64,000 nucleotides of DNA, from assembly GCA_963770295.1 (NCBI GenBank), contig CAVYPA010000003.1:124001-188000 (forward strand), given 5' to 3'. The position numbers were made by a program, and so were the translations under genes. The stretch comes from AWTP1-13 sp963770295 (GTDB lineage: Bacteria > Pseudomonadota > Alphaproteobacteria > Rhizobiales > Hyphomicrobiaceae). The notes beneath the pieces are model-generated. The model had not been told where the DNA came from. It made no database searches and saw nothing but the letters and a program-made list of their open reading frames with translations. Shown piece by piece: positions 45,106 through 54,109 of the stretch; positions within the stretch are counted from its first letter, which is position 1, and each line of letters starts with the position of its first letter.

Positions 45106-45793
45106 ATGAGCACAGCGCGCAAGATTCTCATCGTCGATGACGACGAGGACCTGCGTGAGTCGCTGAAAAGACCAACTCGCGCTGCACGATGAATTCGACG
45201 TCGTTACCGCTGCCACGGCTGGCAAGGGTGTCGAGGCCGTCAAGGCGGAGCATCTCGATCTCGTCCTGATGGACGTCGGGTTGCCCGACATGGACGGCAG
45301 GGAGGCCTGCAAGCTGTTGCGCAAGAATGGCTTCAAGCTGCCGATCGTCATGCTGACCGGCAACGACTCCGACGCAGACATGATCCTTGGCCTCGACTCC
45401 GGGGCCAACGACTACATCACCAAGCCCTTCAAGTTCGCCGTGCTGTTGGCACGCATTCGCGCGCAGTTGCGCCAGCACGAGCAGAGCGAGGACGCGGTGT
45501 TCGCCATCGGCCACTACTCGTTCCGGCCCGCCTCCAAGATGCTGGTCGACGAGAAGGGCTCGAAAATCCGCCTGACGGAAAAGGAAACGTCGATCCTGAA
45601 GTATCTGTATCGGGCCGGCGAGAAGGTGGTGACGCGCGACGTGCTGCTGCAGGAGGTGTGGGGCTACAATTCCGGCGTTACCACGCACACGCTGGAAACG
45701 CACATCTACCGCCTGCGCCAGAAGATCGAGAAGGATCCCTCGCACGCCGAGCTGTTGATCACGGAAACCGGCGGCTACAAGCTTGTGCCCTGA
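45106..45793 (+). CDS. OmpR/PhoB-family response regulator, frameshifted
   Basis: A two-component response regulator with receiver and winged-helix domains. The start MSTARKILIVDDDEDLRESL carries the acidic pocket; the frame then fails. The next frame gives LALHDEFDVVTAATAGKGVE, the phospho-acceptor Asp in LDLVLMDVGLPDMDG, TGNDSDADMI, the Lys in YITKPFKFAVLLARI, and the DNA-binding domain RLTEKETSILKYLYRAGEKV with THTLETHIYRLRQKIE. Removing one A from AAAA at 45166-45169 restores a 228-residue protein. No histidine kinase gene is adjacent, so its partner and targets are unknown. Direct repeats sit just upstream. Confidence 0.92.
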
Positions 45794-45850
45794 GGCCGGC
45801 GTTCCTGGCCGGAATTCTTGTTCGGCCAGGCGTCGCGGCGGCCGGGGCCG

Positions 45851-46081
45851 TCACGTCGCCTCGAACTGCCGCAGTTCATTGGCCGTATAAAGACCCTCCA
45901 CCAAGCAATGCGGACAGAGCGCCTGCACGTAGCCGTCGCCGCTAAAGTTAAGTCGCCGGCGCCCCGCGCTCTGATCTTCCAGGACGGCAAAACGCGCTTC
46001 GCAGGCGAGGCAGTCGAAACCAAAATACCAATGCCCGGCGACGACCTCTTCGAGCGGCAGCGGGCTGGCGCGGTAGGTCAT
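45851..46081 (-). CDS. small zinc-ribbon-like hypothetical protein
   Basis: I do not recognise a named family. From ATG 46081 the product is 76 residues: MTYRASPLPLEEVVAGHWYF, then CLACEARFAVLED and, 26 residues later, CPHCLVEGLYTANELR. The two CxxC pairs are spaced like a zinc ribbon. The aromatic GHWYFGFDC start and regular composition make it more believable than the surrounding shadow frames. It is convergent with the response regulator (57 bases). The frame stays open 39 codons further upstream without any sign of coding. Function unknown. Confidence 0.55.
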   Translation of the reverse strand: MTYRASPLPLEEVVAGHWYFGFDCLACEARFAVLEDQSAGRRRLNFSGDGYVQALCPHCLVEGLYTANELRQFEAT

Positions 46082-46306
46082 AAGCTCAACCCCCAAGTCT
46101 GATGCGGCCGTGGACGAGCCCGGCGGGCATTGCGTCCCGAACCAAGGCATTGCCCCTTCAACGCCCGTTGTAGACCGTCGCAATACCCCCGCGTTCACAC
46201 CTCTTCAACACCCCTCTGGACCCGCGCCGGCGAATCGCACGACGCTGGCGCAGGCGTGGACCGGTGGCGTGGGGCGATGCTTGCCCCGAGTGCCTGGAGG
46301 GTCGTG

Positions 46307-46844
46307 ATGGCGTCAGTGAAGATTGTGGAGTTCCTTGCAGCAGGTCGCGATTTTTCGGGACCTCGAGCCATCCCAGCTTGATGAGCTCGCCCGCCACACC
46401 GAGCGCATCAAGTTTGCCCCCGGCGATTTCATCACGCGCACCGGGGAGGCGGGTAGCGGGGCCTATCTCCTGGTGTCGGGCGCCGCCGAATGCCTTCCAG
46501 ACCCTGGGCTGGCGGATGCGCCCGAAGTGGTGCATCCGGGATCCTTTATCGGTCAGCTCGCCATGCTGATCGAGCACGCTTATGGCTCGAACATTGTGGC
46601 GCGTGAGCGCGCCTGTTGCCTCAAAATCACGCGCGCGGGGATCCACGCGCAAATGGTGAGGGACCCGGCGCTAGCGCAACACTTCGAGCACCACGTCACC
46701 CAGCACCTGAGCGCCGTGGCCCGCCAGCTACGCGAAATCGACAGCCTTTTGCAGGCCCGCCGAAATAGCCTCGCTCGACCCTCGCTAGCCCTTGCGCCGC
46801 CGCAAGCCCAGGTCACGCCTGGCGCGTCGGCGAGCCCGCGCTAG
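46307..46844 (+). CDS. cyclic-nucleotide-binding-domain protein, frameshifted
   Basis: A small protein consisting of one CRP/FNR-type cyclic-nucleotide-binding domain without a DNA-binding domain. The core reads VAIFRDLEPSQLDELARHTE, FAPGDFITRTGEAGSGAYLL, HPGSFIGQLAMLIEHAYGSN and IVARERACCLKITRAGIHAQ. The best start is ATG 46307, six bases after a strong GGAGG (46296-46300), giving MASVKIVE; one extra T in the pair at 46331-46332 then breaks the frame before SLQQVAIF. Corrected length is 178 residues. The cAMP/cGMP-binding arginine of the phosphate cassette is not obvious, so the ligand is uncertain. Confidence 0.8.
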
Positions 46845-46933
46845 AGCCGCCGCGGGCATCCGACGTCGCGGGGCCGCCAAGGTCAGGTCCCCAGGCTCGC
46901 AAAGCGTCTAGCCCAAGATCACGCTTGAAGCCA

Positions 46934-46978
46934 AAAAAAGAAAGAAAAGCGCCCAACCCCGGGGGAGGAGTTGGGCGC
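46934..46978 (-). terminator. rho-independent terminator downstream of lolA
   Basis: On the minus strand GCGCCCAAC (46978-46970), a 12-base loop and GTTGGGCGC (46957-46949) form a nine-pair perfect stem followed by TTTTCTTTCTTTTTTT (46948-46933). It is 242 bases past the lolA stop, an unusually long distance, and ends the candidate RNA described above. Confidence 0.9.
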
Positions 46979-47136
46979 AAAAGCGCGTTATGCGCATTGT
47001 GCCGGGAGGGAAGCCGGCACGGCAAGCGATGTCTTTCGGCTAGACGGGGGGCACTACCGATGAAGAGCGACATCGCCCGCTCCCGACAACAGATAGCGCG
47101 TGGCCGGAGGTTTACAATATGGAACCGCTACCGATC
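46936..47136 (-). ncRNA. candidate structured RNA (or lolA 3' UTR)
   Basis: Between the cyclic-nucleotide-binding gene and lolA there is no protein frame but strong RNA structure. On the minus strand GCGGGCGATGTC (47080-47069) pairs with GACATCGCTTGC (47033-47022) over 12 positions, two of them G.U; on the plus strand those two positions would be A.C mismatches, so the minus strand is the likely transcript. A hairpin GTGCCGG/CCGGCAC (47020-46999) and a strong terminator (46978-46949 plus T tract) follow. A weak promoter (TTGATC, 17 bases, TAACAA; 47171-47143) would start it near 47136. It may instead be the 3' untranslated end of lolA. No known RNA family was recognised. Confidence 0.45.
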
Positions 47137-47220
47137 ACGAAATTGTTACGGATTGTTTCAATCTTGATCAACTTTTCGCTTGATCTGATTCGAATGCGCG
47201 CGTTTGCGCCGCCGCGGGGC

Positions 47221-47934
47221 CTACTGCAGGACTTTCTGGGTCGAAATTAATGAAGGCTTAAAGAGGTTTGGGTCTAGGTCGTCTGCTTTGTTCATCTCGT
47301 GCAGTTCTACTCGAGTATCCAGGCCCTGGGGATCAGTTGTGATCCATTCCTTGAGCTCCAGGTTCGGTTTTTTGGCTAAAAACAACTTGATGCGACCTGG
47401 ATTGTCAGTGTTGCGGTCTTCCAAGGCAACAACGATTACATCATCGATGTCTTGGACTTGCAGGACGTGGGCATCGCGTAGCAGATCGACATCTTTACGC
47501 ATCAGCACCCGGAAGGGGGTGTTGTCCAGGGCGACGCGGTCGTCGGTCTTCAAGTCGAAGTCCTGGATGGCCAGGTACTGGCCATCGGAAATGATCACCA
47601 GTTTGCTCGGCGCCCCGTAGTCGAAGCGGAACCGGCCCGGCCGTTTGACATAAAATTTGCCCCGGGTGCGCTTGTTGTCGGCGCTGGTTTGCACAAATAG
47701 GCCCTTCATGTCGCCCATTTGATTGAAATAGCCGCTCACTTTCTGCACCAGTTCGACTTGCTTCTTGTCGAGCTGCTCACCCACCACGCTGGCCTCCTTG
47801 GAGATGGTTTGGCTCCAGGGCGAGGTCGCGGCGGCAGGATTGGGAGGGACGCCCTTTTTGCCATCCTGCCCGACCGCCGCTAAGGGGACGGCAACCACCA
47901 GGGCGGCGAGGATCGCGCCAATTCGTGCGTTCAT
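47221..47934 (-). CDS. lolA: outer-membrane lipoprotein carrier protein LolA
   Basis: LolA carries lipoproteins through the periplasm from LolCDE to the outer membrane. The 237-residue product (ATG 47934) has a signal peptide (RIGAILAALVVAVPLAAVG), then KVSGYFNQMGDMKGLFVQTS, GKFYVKRPGRFRFDYGAPSK, LVIISDGQYLAIQDFDLKT and DVVVVALED-like strands (DDVIVVALEDRNTDNPGRIK) of the half-barrel. It is downstream of ftsK on the same strand, the common alphaproteobacterial order. Two tandem ATGs upstream (to 47955) are alternatives. Confidence 0.93.
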   Translation of the reverse strand: MNARIGAILAALVVAVPLAAVGQDGKKGVPPNPAAATSPWSQTISKEASVVGEQLDKKQVELVQKVSGYFNQMGDMKGLFVQTSADNKRTRGKFYVKRPGRFRFDYGAPSKLVIISDGQYLAIQDFDLKTDDRVALDNTPFRVLMRKDVDLLRDAHVLQVQDIDDVIVVALEDRNTDNPGRIKLFLAKKPNLELKEWITTDPQGLDTRVELHEMNKADDLDPNLFKPSLISTQKVLQ

Positions 47935-48068
47935 TAGCTTCCCCCAGACGACCACGCGTTGTGTGGAACGCGGGTGATTCGGCCGATGCCAGTCGTTTGT
48001 CCGAACATTGGGTCAAGATTGTGGGCGAGGCAAGTCGCAAGGCCACTCCCCCGGGCAACCCTGGGTCG

Positions 48069-50501
48069 CTACCGGGCCGCGCGCGCCGGCGCGGGGGTGC
48101 TCAGCAGGAGTTGCCGTCGACCGCCTTCGGCGGCGGGCCCGATCACGCGTTCCCGTTCCATGCGCTCGATCAGGCTCGCCGCCCGGTTGTAGCCGATGGA
48201 TAGGCGCCGCTGCAGATAGCTGGTGGAGGGCTTGCCGTCGCGCATGACGATACCGACGGCGCGGTCATAAAGCTCCTCGCCGCGTTGGACGGCGTCGACG
48301 ACGTCTGCCGCGTCGGGCTCGGGCAGATCGGTAATGCCCGCCACATAGCTGGGCGTGCCTGCCCCGCGTAGGTGGGCGGCGATCCCTTCGACCTCCTCGT
48401 CGGAAACAAACGGACCATGCACCCGCATCAAGCGATCGGCGCCGCCCGAGACGAGCATGTCGCCCTGTCCCAACAGCTGCTCGGCGCCCTGGTCGTTGAG
48501 GATGGTACGGCTGTCGAACTTCGAGGCGACCTTGAAACTGATGCGGGTCGGGAAGTTCGCCTTGATGGTGCCGGTGATGACGTCGACGGAGGGCCGCTGC
48601 GTCGCCATGATCAGATGGATCCCGGCGGCCCGGGCCATTTGCGCCAGCCGTTGCACGGCCGTTTCTATCTCCTTGCCGGCGACCAGCATCAGGTCGGCGA
48701 ATTCGTCCACCACCACGACGATAAAGGGCAGCGGCGCGGTTTCGTCGGCCATGCCCTGGCCCCGCTTGACCGGGCGGGTGCGGGCATTGAAGGCTTCGAT
48801 ATTGCGCACGCCAAGCTTTGCCATGCGCGCGTAGCGCTCCTCCATCTCGCGCACCACCCAGTTGAGGGCGGCGACCGCCTTGTGCGGATCGGTGACGACC
48901 GGACAGAGCAAATGCGGGATGCCGTTGTAGACCGAGAGCTCCAGCATCTTCGGGTCGATCATCAGGAAGCGGCAGTGCTCGGGCGACAGGCGATAGAGAA
49001 GTGACAGGATCATGGCGTTGATGCCGACCGACTTGCCCGCGCCGGTCGTGCCGGCGACGAGAAGGTGTGGCATGCGGGCGAGATCGGCGACCACTGGGGC
49101 GCCCCCGATGCTCTTGCCCAGCACTAAGGGCAGGTTGGCGGCTGAGAGGCGAAAGGCCTCCGCTTCGATCAGGTCGCGCAAAAACACTTTATCGCGGCGT
49201 GGGTTCGGCAATTCGATGCCGATCACATTGCGTCCCGGCACGACCGCGACGCGGACCGAGACGGCGCTCATCGAGCGGGCAATGTCATCGGCCAAACCGA
49301 TCACACGCGAGGACTTGGTCCCGCGCGCCGGCTCGAACTCGTAGAGCGTCACCACAGGGCCGGGATGCGCCCCCTTGATCTCCCCTTTGACCCCGAAATC
49401 GGCGAGCACATCGCCCAACAGGCGCGCGTGACCCAGTACGGCCGATTGTGAGAGCTGATCGCTCAGCTTCAGGACGGCTTGCCGTTTCAACAGCGTGAGC
49501 GGTGGGGCGCGGTAGCTGGCGGCGTCGACCACGATGCCGATTGCGGGCTCAACCGGCGTGCGCGCGGGAGCCGGTGCTGCGTGTCGTTCGCTGAGCGGGG
49601 CAGGCACGGGCTGCTTGCCGGGCGGCGCAAAGCGCTCCGCAATGGCGCGGCTGCTTGGATCGATCGTCTCCTCAAACGCATCGGTGCGGCCGCTGAGCGC
49701 GGTAAAGTCGGCCGCGGTCGCCTCGTCGAGCGCGGCCAAGGGCCGAACCTCGCGCGCGACTTTTTGCACCCGCTCGCCGCGATACATGGGGGGCTCCTGC
49801 CGCCCGGCAAAGGCAAAGGCGGGAAGCGACGGCATCGGCCTTGGCCTCGGCAGCCACCCCCCGAGCAGGCGCCATGCGCGCGCCGCCGGCTCGAGCCGGC
49901 GCGCAGCCGGGTGGCCCAGCACCTGGACCCACTCCCGTTGCGAGAGCCCGAGACTGCCGATGAGGGCCATGGCACCGCCGGCCAATAGAATGAGGCTCGC
50001 CGTCACGCCAGCCTTGTCGCCATTGAGGGGCGCCAGCGCGCTCGCCAGCAGCGTGAAGGCGAGATCGCCGATCATGCCGCCATTGCCATGGTGCAGCGTC
50101 CAGGTGACGGAGGTGGGAAGCGATGAGATCGCCCCGGCGATGGCCACGATTGCGACGGGTGCCAAGGCCAATTTGCCACGCCAAGCCTCGAGCGGCCGGC
50201 CGCTGCTAAGCGGCAGGGCCCACAACAGGGGCGGCAGCAGGATCAGGACGCCGGTGAGGCCAAGCAGTTGCATCAGCAGGTCGGCAAGAATGGCGCCGAG
50301 GGGCCCCAATAGATTGCGGATGCTGCCGCTTGTCACGTGCGAGAGACTGGGATCGGCGGCCGACCAGGTGGCGAGCGCGAGGCCGCAGGCCAAACAGACG
50401 ATGAGCACGCTGGAACCGGTAGCCCGCAGCAGCCAGCGCCCGAGGCGATGGCGTAAGGAGGCCGGCAGCAGCGGCGTGTGATCGATACCCTGGTACGCCA
50501 T
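48069..50501 (-). CDS. ftsK: DNA translocase FtsK
   Basis: FtsK is the septal DNA pump that clears chromosome dimers during division. The 810-residue protein (ATG 50501) has four membrane helices in the first 180 residues (GSSVLIVCLACGLALATWSA; LMQLLGLTGVLILLPPLLWA), a short linker, and the motor with Walker A LVAGTTGAGKSVGINAMILS, Walker B PFIVVVVDEFADLM and IHLIMATQRPSVDVITGTIK. The C-terminal gamma winged helix (GKPSTSYLQRRLSIGYNRAA, SLIERMERERVIGP) recognises KOPS sites. An upstream aminotransferase gene ends 16 bases before the start. Confidence 0.97.
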   Translation of the reverse strand: MAYQGIDHTPLLPASLRHRLGRWLLRATGSSVLIVCLACGLALATWSAADPSLSHVTSGSIRNLLGPLGAILADLLMQLLGLTGVLILLPPLLWALPLSSGRPLEAWRGKLALAPVAIVAIAGAISSLPTSVTWTLHHGNGGMIGDLAFTLLASALAPLNGDKAGVTASLILLAGGAMALIGSLGLSQREWVQVLGHPAARRLEPAARAWRLLGGWLPRPRPMPSLPAFAFAGRQEPPMYRGERVQKVAREVRPLAALDEATAADFTALSGRTDAFEETIDPSSRAIAERFAPPGKQPVPAPLSERHAAPAPARTPVEPAIGIVVDAASYRAPPLTLLKRQAVLKLSDQLSQSAVLGHARLLGDVLADFGVKGEIKGAHPGPVVTLYEFEPARGTKSSRVIGLADDIARSMSAVSVRVAVVPGRNVIGIELPNPRRDKVFLRDLIEAEAFRLSAANLPLVLGKSIGGAPVVADLARMPHLLVAGTTGAGKSVGINAMILSLLYRLSPEHCRFLMIDPKMLELSVYNGIPHLLCPVVTDPHKAVAALNWVVREMEERYARMAKLGVRNIEAFNARTRPVKRGQGMADETAPLPFIVVVVDEFADLMLVAGKEIETAVQRLAQMARAAGIHLIMATQRPSVDVITGTIKANFPTRISFKVASKFDSRTILNDQGAEQLLGQGDMLVSGGADRLMRVHGPFVSDEEVEGIAAHLRGAGTPSYVAGITDLPEPDAADVVDAVQRGEELYDRAVGIVMRDGKPSTSYLQRRLSIGYNRAASLIERMERERVIGPAAEGGRRQLLLSTPAPARAAR

Positions 50502-50517
50502 ACCACCAAGAACAAGG

Positions 50518-51753
50518 TTACGCGCAAGTCTCAACGATGCGTTCGAGCGCTTCCCTGATCGTCGCCGCGTTGTGCACTAAGGCAACGCGGATGTAGTCCC
50601 GGCCGGGGTTGACGCCGTGCCGGTCCTGATGCGCCAGGTAGACGCCCGGGGTAACCTTGACACCGCAGCGTTTCCATAGGGTTAAGGTTGCTTGCTCAGC
50701 GCCGCCCAAATGGCTCATATCGAGCCAGAGGAAGAACCCGCCGGCCGGGCGCCGGTAGCCAAAGCGGCCCGTCAGCAGCTCATCACAGATGTCGAATTTG
50801 ACCCGGTAGGCTCCACGGATGACCGTGACGTGCTGCTCCTCCGACCAGACGGCGGCCGAGGCGTGCTGCACAATGCCCGGCATCTGCGGAGCCGTCAGGT
50901 TACGGATCTCCGCCAGCGTCTCGAGGAAATCGCCATCGCCGGCGGCGAAGCCCGAACGCATGCCGGGTAAGTTCGAGCGCTTGGACAGGGAATTGAAAAC
51001 GATCAAATTCTTGTAGCGCTCGGGCGTGGCGGCGCCGATTTGGAGGCCTCCGGTCGGAGCCTCCTGGCCCGCATAGATTTCCGAGTAGCACTCATCGAGG
51101 AAAAGCATAAAATCGTACTGGCGCGCGAGCACCAAGGCTTTGCGCAAGTAGTCGGCAGCGGCGACGGCGCCCTGCGGATTGGCAGGGGAACAAAGGTAAA
51201 AGGCCGCCACCCGTTGCAAGATTTCCGGCTCGCGCTCCAGCGCCTCCAGATCGGGCAAGTGGCCCGTTTCGGCCGTAGCGTTGAGGTAATAGGGTTCGCA
51301 GTTGGTGCCGAGCGTGGCCCCGAGATAGGCCTGGTAGAAAGGGTTCGGCAGCAGCATCAGCGGCCGATCAGCAAAGCGCTTGCGGCCAACCGCGGGCAGC
51401 GCCGCGAAAAACAGGCCCTCGCGCGAGCCGTTGAGGGGATGAATCTCGCGGGCCGGATCAATGTTGCCGGCCAGCCCGTAGCGCCGGCCGAGCCAGGCCG
51501 CAATGGCGCCGCGCAGATCATCGGAGCCGCGGATCTTGGGATAGGTCGCAAGCAGGGCCTTGGCTTCCACCAGCTTGTCGGGAACGAAACCGGGCATAAC
51601 CTCCTTGGGATCGCCGGCCGTCATCTCGATGACCTTCGGCTGGCCGGGGGCGATGCCCGCAAGCAGGCGGTTGATGCGGGTGAACGGCGACAGGACGGCG
51701 CCCTGAGCCAGGGTTTCGAGGCCGGTAGCAGCGTGCATGGGTGTTTCACTCAT
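50518..51753 (-). CDS. pyridoxal-phosphate aminotransferase (DapC-like)
   Basis: A class I/II aminotransferase of 411 residues. Visible are VIEMTAGDPKEVMPGFVPDK, HPLNGSREGLFFAALPAVG, PNPFYQAYLGATLGTNCEPY, AFYLCSPANPQGAVAAADYL, FMLFLDECYSEIYAG and the cofactor Lys in FNSLSKRSNLPGMRSGF. The SNLPGMR signature is typical of N-succinyldiaminopimelate aminotransferase (DapC) and related enzymes, so a role in lysine and peptidoglycan precursor synthesis is likely but not certain. It is upstream of ftsK in the conserved aminotransferase-ftsK-lolA order. Confidence 0.88.
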   Translation of the reverse strand: MSETPMHAATGLETLAQGAVLSPFTRINRLLAGIAPGQPKVIEMTAGDPKEVMPGFVPDKLVEAKALLATYPKIRGSDDLRGAIAAWLGRRYGLAGNIDPAREIHPLNGSREGLFFAALPAVGRKRFADRPLMLLPNPFYQAYLGATLGTNCEPYYLNATAETGHLPDLEALEREPEILQRVAAFYLCSPANPQGAVAAADYLRKALVLARQYDFMLFLDECYSEIYAGQEAPTGGLQIGAATPERYKNLIVFNSLSKRSNLPGMRSGFAAGDGDFLETLAEIRNLTAPQMPGIVQHASAAVWSEEQHVTVIRGAYRVKFDICDELLTGRFGYRRPAGGFFLWLDMSHLGGAEQATLTLWKRCGVKVTPGVYLAHQDRHGVNPGRDYIRVALVHNAATIREALERIVETCA

Positions 51754-51844
51754 AAAGGGTCGGGCGCGCGCGCCCCGTCTTTAGGCCGGCGCGCGCCGGT
51801 GGAGAAGCAAATTGCGGCAGCACCGCGTGCGGAGCAATTGCGCC

Positions 51845-53099
51845 CTAGATGCGGCCCATGCGCACATCCTCTTCCGGATTGGCGCCAATCTTGTGCACGG
51901 CGAGGTCGGCGCCGCGCCGCTCATCGTCTGGTGTCAGCCGCAGGCCAAGCAGCATATCGACGGCGGTATAGATGACGTAGCCGGCAAAGGCGCCGAAGGC
52001 TGCCCCGAGGATGCTGCCAACAAGCTGCGAGACGAAGCTCACCCCGCCCATGCCACCCAAGGCTTTGAGCCCGAAGATGCCGCAGGCGATCCCGCCCCAT
52101 AGCCCACACAATCCGTGCAAGGGCCACACTCCCAGCACGTCGTCGAGCTTGTATTTGTTGCTAGTGGCGATCTGAAAAGCATAAACGAAGATCACGCCGG
52201 CAACCCCGCCCACGATCAGCGAGCCTACGGGATGCATGACGTCGGAGCCGGCGCACACGGCAACGAGACCGGCCAGCGCGCCGTTGTGAATAAAGCCAGG
52301 ATCGCCGTCACCGGCAAACAGGGCCGCAATAATGCCGCCGACCATGGCCATCAGCGAGTTCATGGCCACGAGACCCGTGACGGTTTTGAGCGATTGCGCG
52401 CTCATGACGTTAAAGCCGAACCAGCCGATGCAGAGGAGCCAGGACCCCATCGCCAGCCAGGGGATCGAGGATGGCGGAATACCGGTGGTGCGCTTGCCGT
52501 CATAACGGCCGAGGCGAGGCCCCAGGATGAGGACGGCCGAAAACCCGATCCAACCGCCGACGGCGTGCACGACGATCGAGCCGGCAAAATCGTGGAACTC
52601 CTCGCCCAGCAGAAGTCTTGAAGAAGGTCTCCTGCAGGCCGAAGTTCTTATTCCAAACGATCCCCTCGAAGAAGGGATAAAACAGGCCGACGATCAAGCC
52701 GGTGGCGACGCATTGGGGCAGGAAGCGCGCGCGCTCGGCGATGCCGCCCGAGACGATGGCGGGCGTGGCGGCGGCGAACGTCAGCAGGAAGAAGAATTTG
52801 ACGAGGGTGTAGCCCTGAGGGTCGAAGCCGTTGCCGCCCCCGCTCAGGGCTTCGGCGCTGACAAGGAAGGTTGTGCCGTAGGCGATGGCAAAGCCCAGGA
52901 AGAAATAGGCGACGGTGGACACGGAAAAATCGACCAGGATCTTGCACAGCGCGTTGACCTGGTTTTTGTGGCGGACGGTGCCCGCTTCCAAAAAGGCAAA
53001 GCCGCCGTGCATGGCAAACACCAGCACTGCGCCGACGAGGAGGAAGAGCACGTCGGCGCCCGCCTGCAAGCTTACTAAGCCCTTTTGCATGTCTGACAT
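51845..53099 (-). CDS. amt: second ammonium transporter, frameshifted
   Basis: A second Amt-family channel, distinct from the glnK-linked amtB. It starts MSDMQKGLVSLQAGADVLFL without a signal peptide and has FLEAGTVRHKNQVNALCKIL and NFGLQETFFKT, after which the frame fails; the neighbouring frame continues LLGEEFHDFAGSIVVHAVGG. Removing one T (coding strand) of the pair at 52613-52614 restores a 417-residue protein. The second half has VHAVGGWIGFSAVLILGPRL and the second pore His in WPLHGLCGLWGGIACG. No PII gene adjoins it. A TTGACA (53166-53161) upstream lacks a good -10 partner. Confidence 0.92.
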
Positions 53100-54109
53100 C
53101 GCTACCCCTCCCCGATCTGCCCATTCCCTGGGCTGACATAGGCAAATCTGCCGGCGGGCCTGTCAAGGGGACGCCCAAACCTTGCGCACAATCTGGCGTC
53201 TATTTGGGCATGGGCGTGGTGGCTGGGACGCAAACTCGATGCCGCCCTACCCATGTTGTGGCCGCGCCGGCAACCGAGCGCTGCGGCGCTGGCCACCGAT
53301 CGCAGGACCCACCACTGCCCCCAGGGGGTGCGGGTGGGCAACGAGCCAAGGTCGCGACCGTGCTAACGGCGAACAGATTGTTGTCGATCGCGAAGGCCAC
53401 AAAGGCGCAGAGCAAGGCGATCACCGGCTTGGATCATGGCGATCCCAGCGACATCATTTTGAGATTGGCGATGATGACACCCAACCCGAGGCAAGACCGG
53501 CTTTGTTGCTGGCGCCGGCCTCGATCAGCCCTCAAGGTAACGGGGGCCGAACGTGTCGGGCTCGTGGAAAAACGCTTGGACAAGGTAGAGCTAACCCCGC
53601 ACTAAGGGAGAGCATGGATCTCGGCCCAAAATCCAAAAAGCACCTGACCAAATTAATATGACTACGCGCGTTCGTGCGAAGTGTTTTTCCAAATCGGCAC
53701 GGCCGGGTGAAAAAAGGCCCTCGGTAATTTTCCGAAGGCCATCCGCGAGCGGCGACACTGCACAAGGCCTTAGTGGGTGCAAAGACTGCCGCTTGCGCAA
53801 CCATCATGTCAGGTGTGCAAGCGTGTGTGCAAACCCGCTCAGATCTTTAGGCGTCGCCGAAAACCGTTCAGACGCCGTTGTTACGGCCATTGCGTCTCGA
53901 TCGCACTCTAATACCTGAGAAAATTTGTCGTCTTTTCTGGGCGAAGTGACGGAAGGGCAGGAGACCTATGCTCAAGCGCCTCGGCCGCGCCTTTGTGCCG
54001 GTCGGAAGCATACCCGTTGTAGGCTTGCGCGCAGCCCGAACGAGCGGGCAATCAAGCACTTGGCGGTCGTCAAATAAGCACTCGCCCTGAGTTCCCAGTC
54101 TCGGCGTGG
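53100..54109. other. non-coding left edge of the decayed mobile region
   Basis: About 1 kb without a believable gene. Frames on both strands are short and compositional. One minus-strand stretch (about 53365-53485) has a hydrophobic segment (IALLCAFVAFAIDNNLFAVS) that may be a relic of a membrane protein, but I cannot identify it. A minus-strand terminator-like hairpin is listed separately. The character of the DNA (frame decay, lower coding density) matches the relics that follow to the right. Confidence 0.5.
53710..53740 (-). terminator. terminator-like hairpin with no obvious upstream gene
   Basis: On the minus strand GGCCTTCGG (53740-53732), a seven-base loop and CCGAGGGCC (53724-53716) form a stem with one A.C mismatch followed by six T residues (53715-53710). 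No recognisable gene on that strand ends here; it may have served a lost gene or a small RNA. Confidence 0.6.

Noticed and set aside
53101..53170. Promoter of the second amt gene at TTGACA 53166-53161
   Set aside because: The -35 is perfect but no acceptable -10 lies 16-18 bases away and no sigma-54 pattern with correct GG-N10-GC spacing is present.
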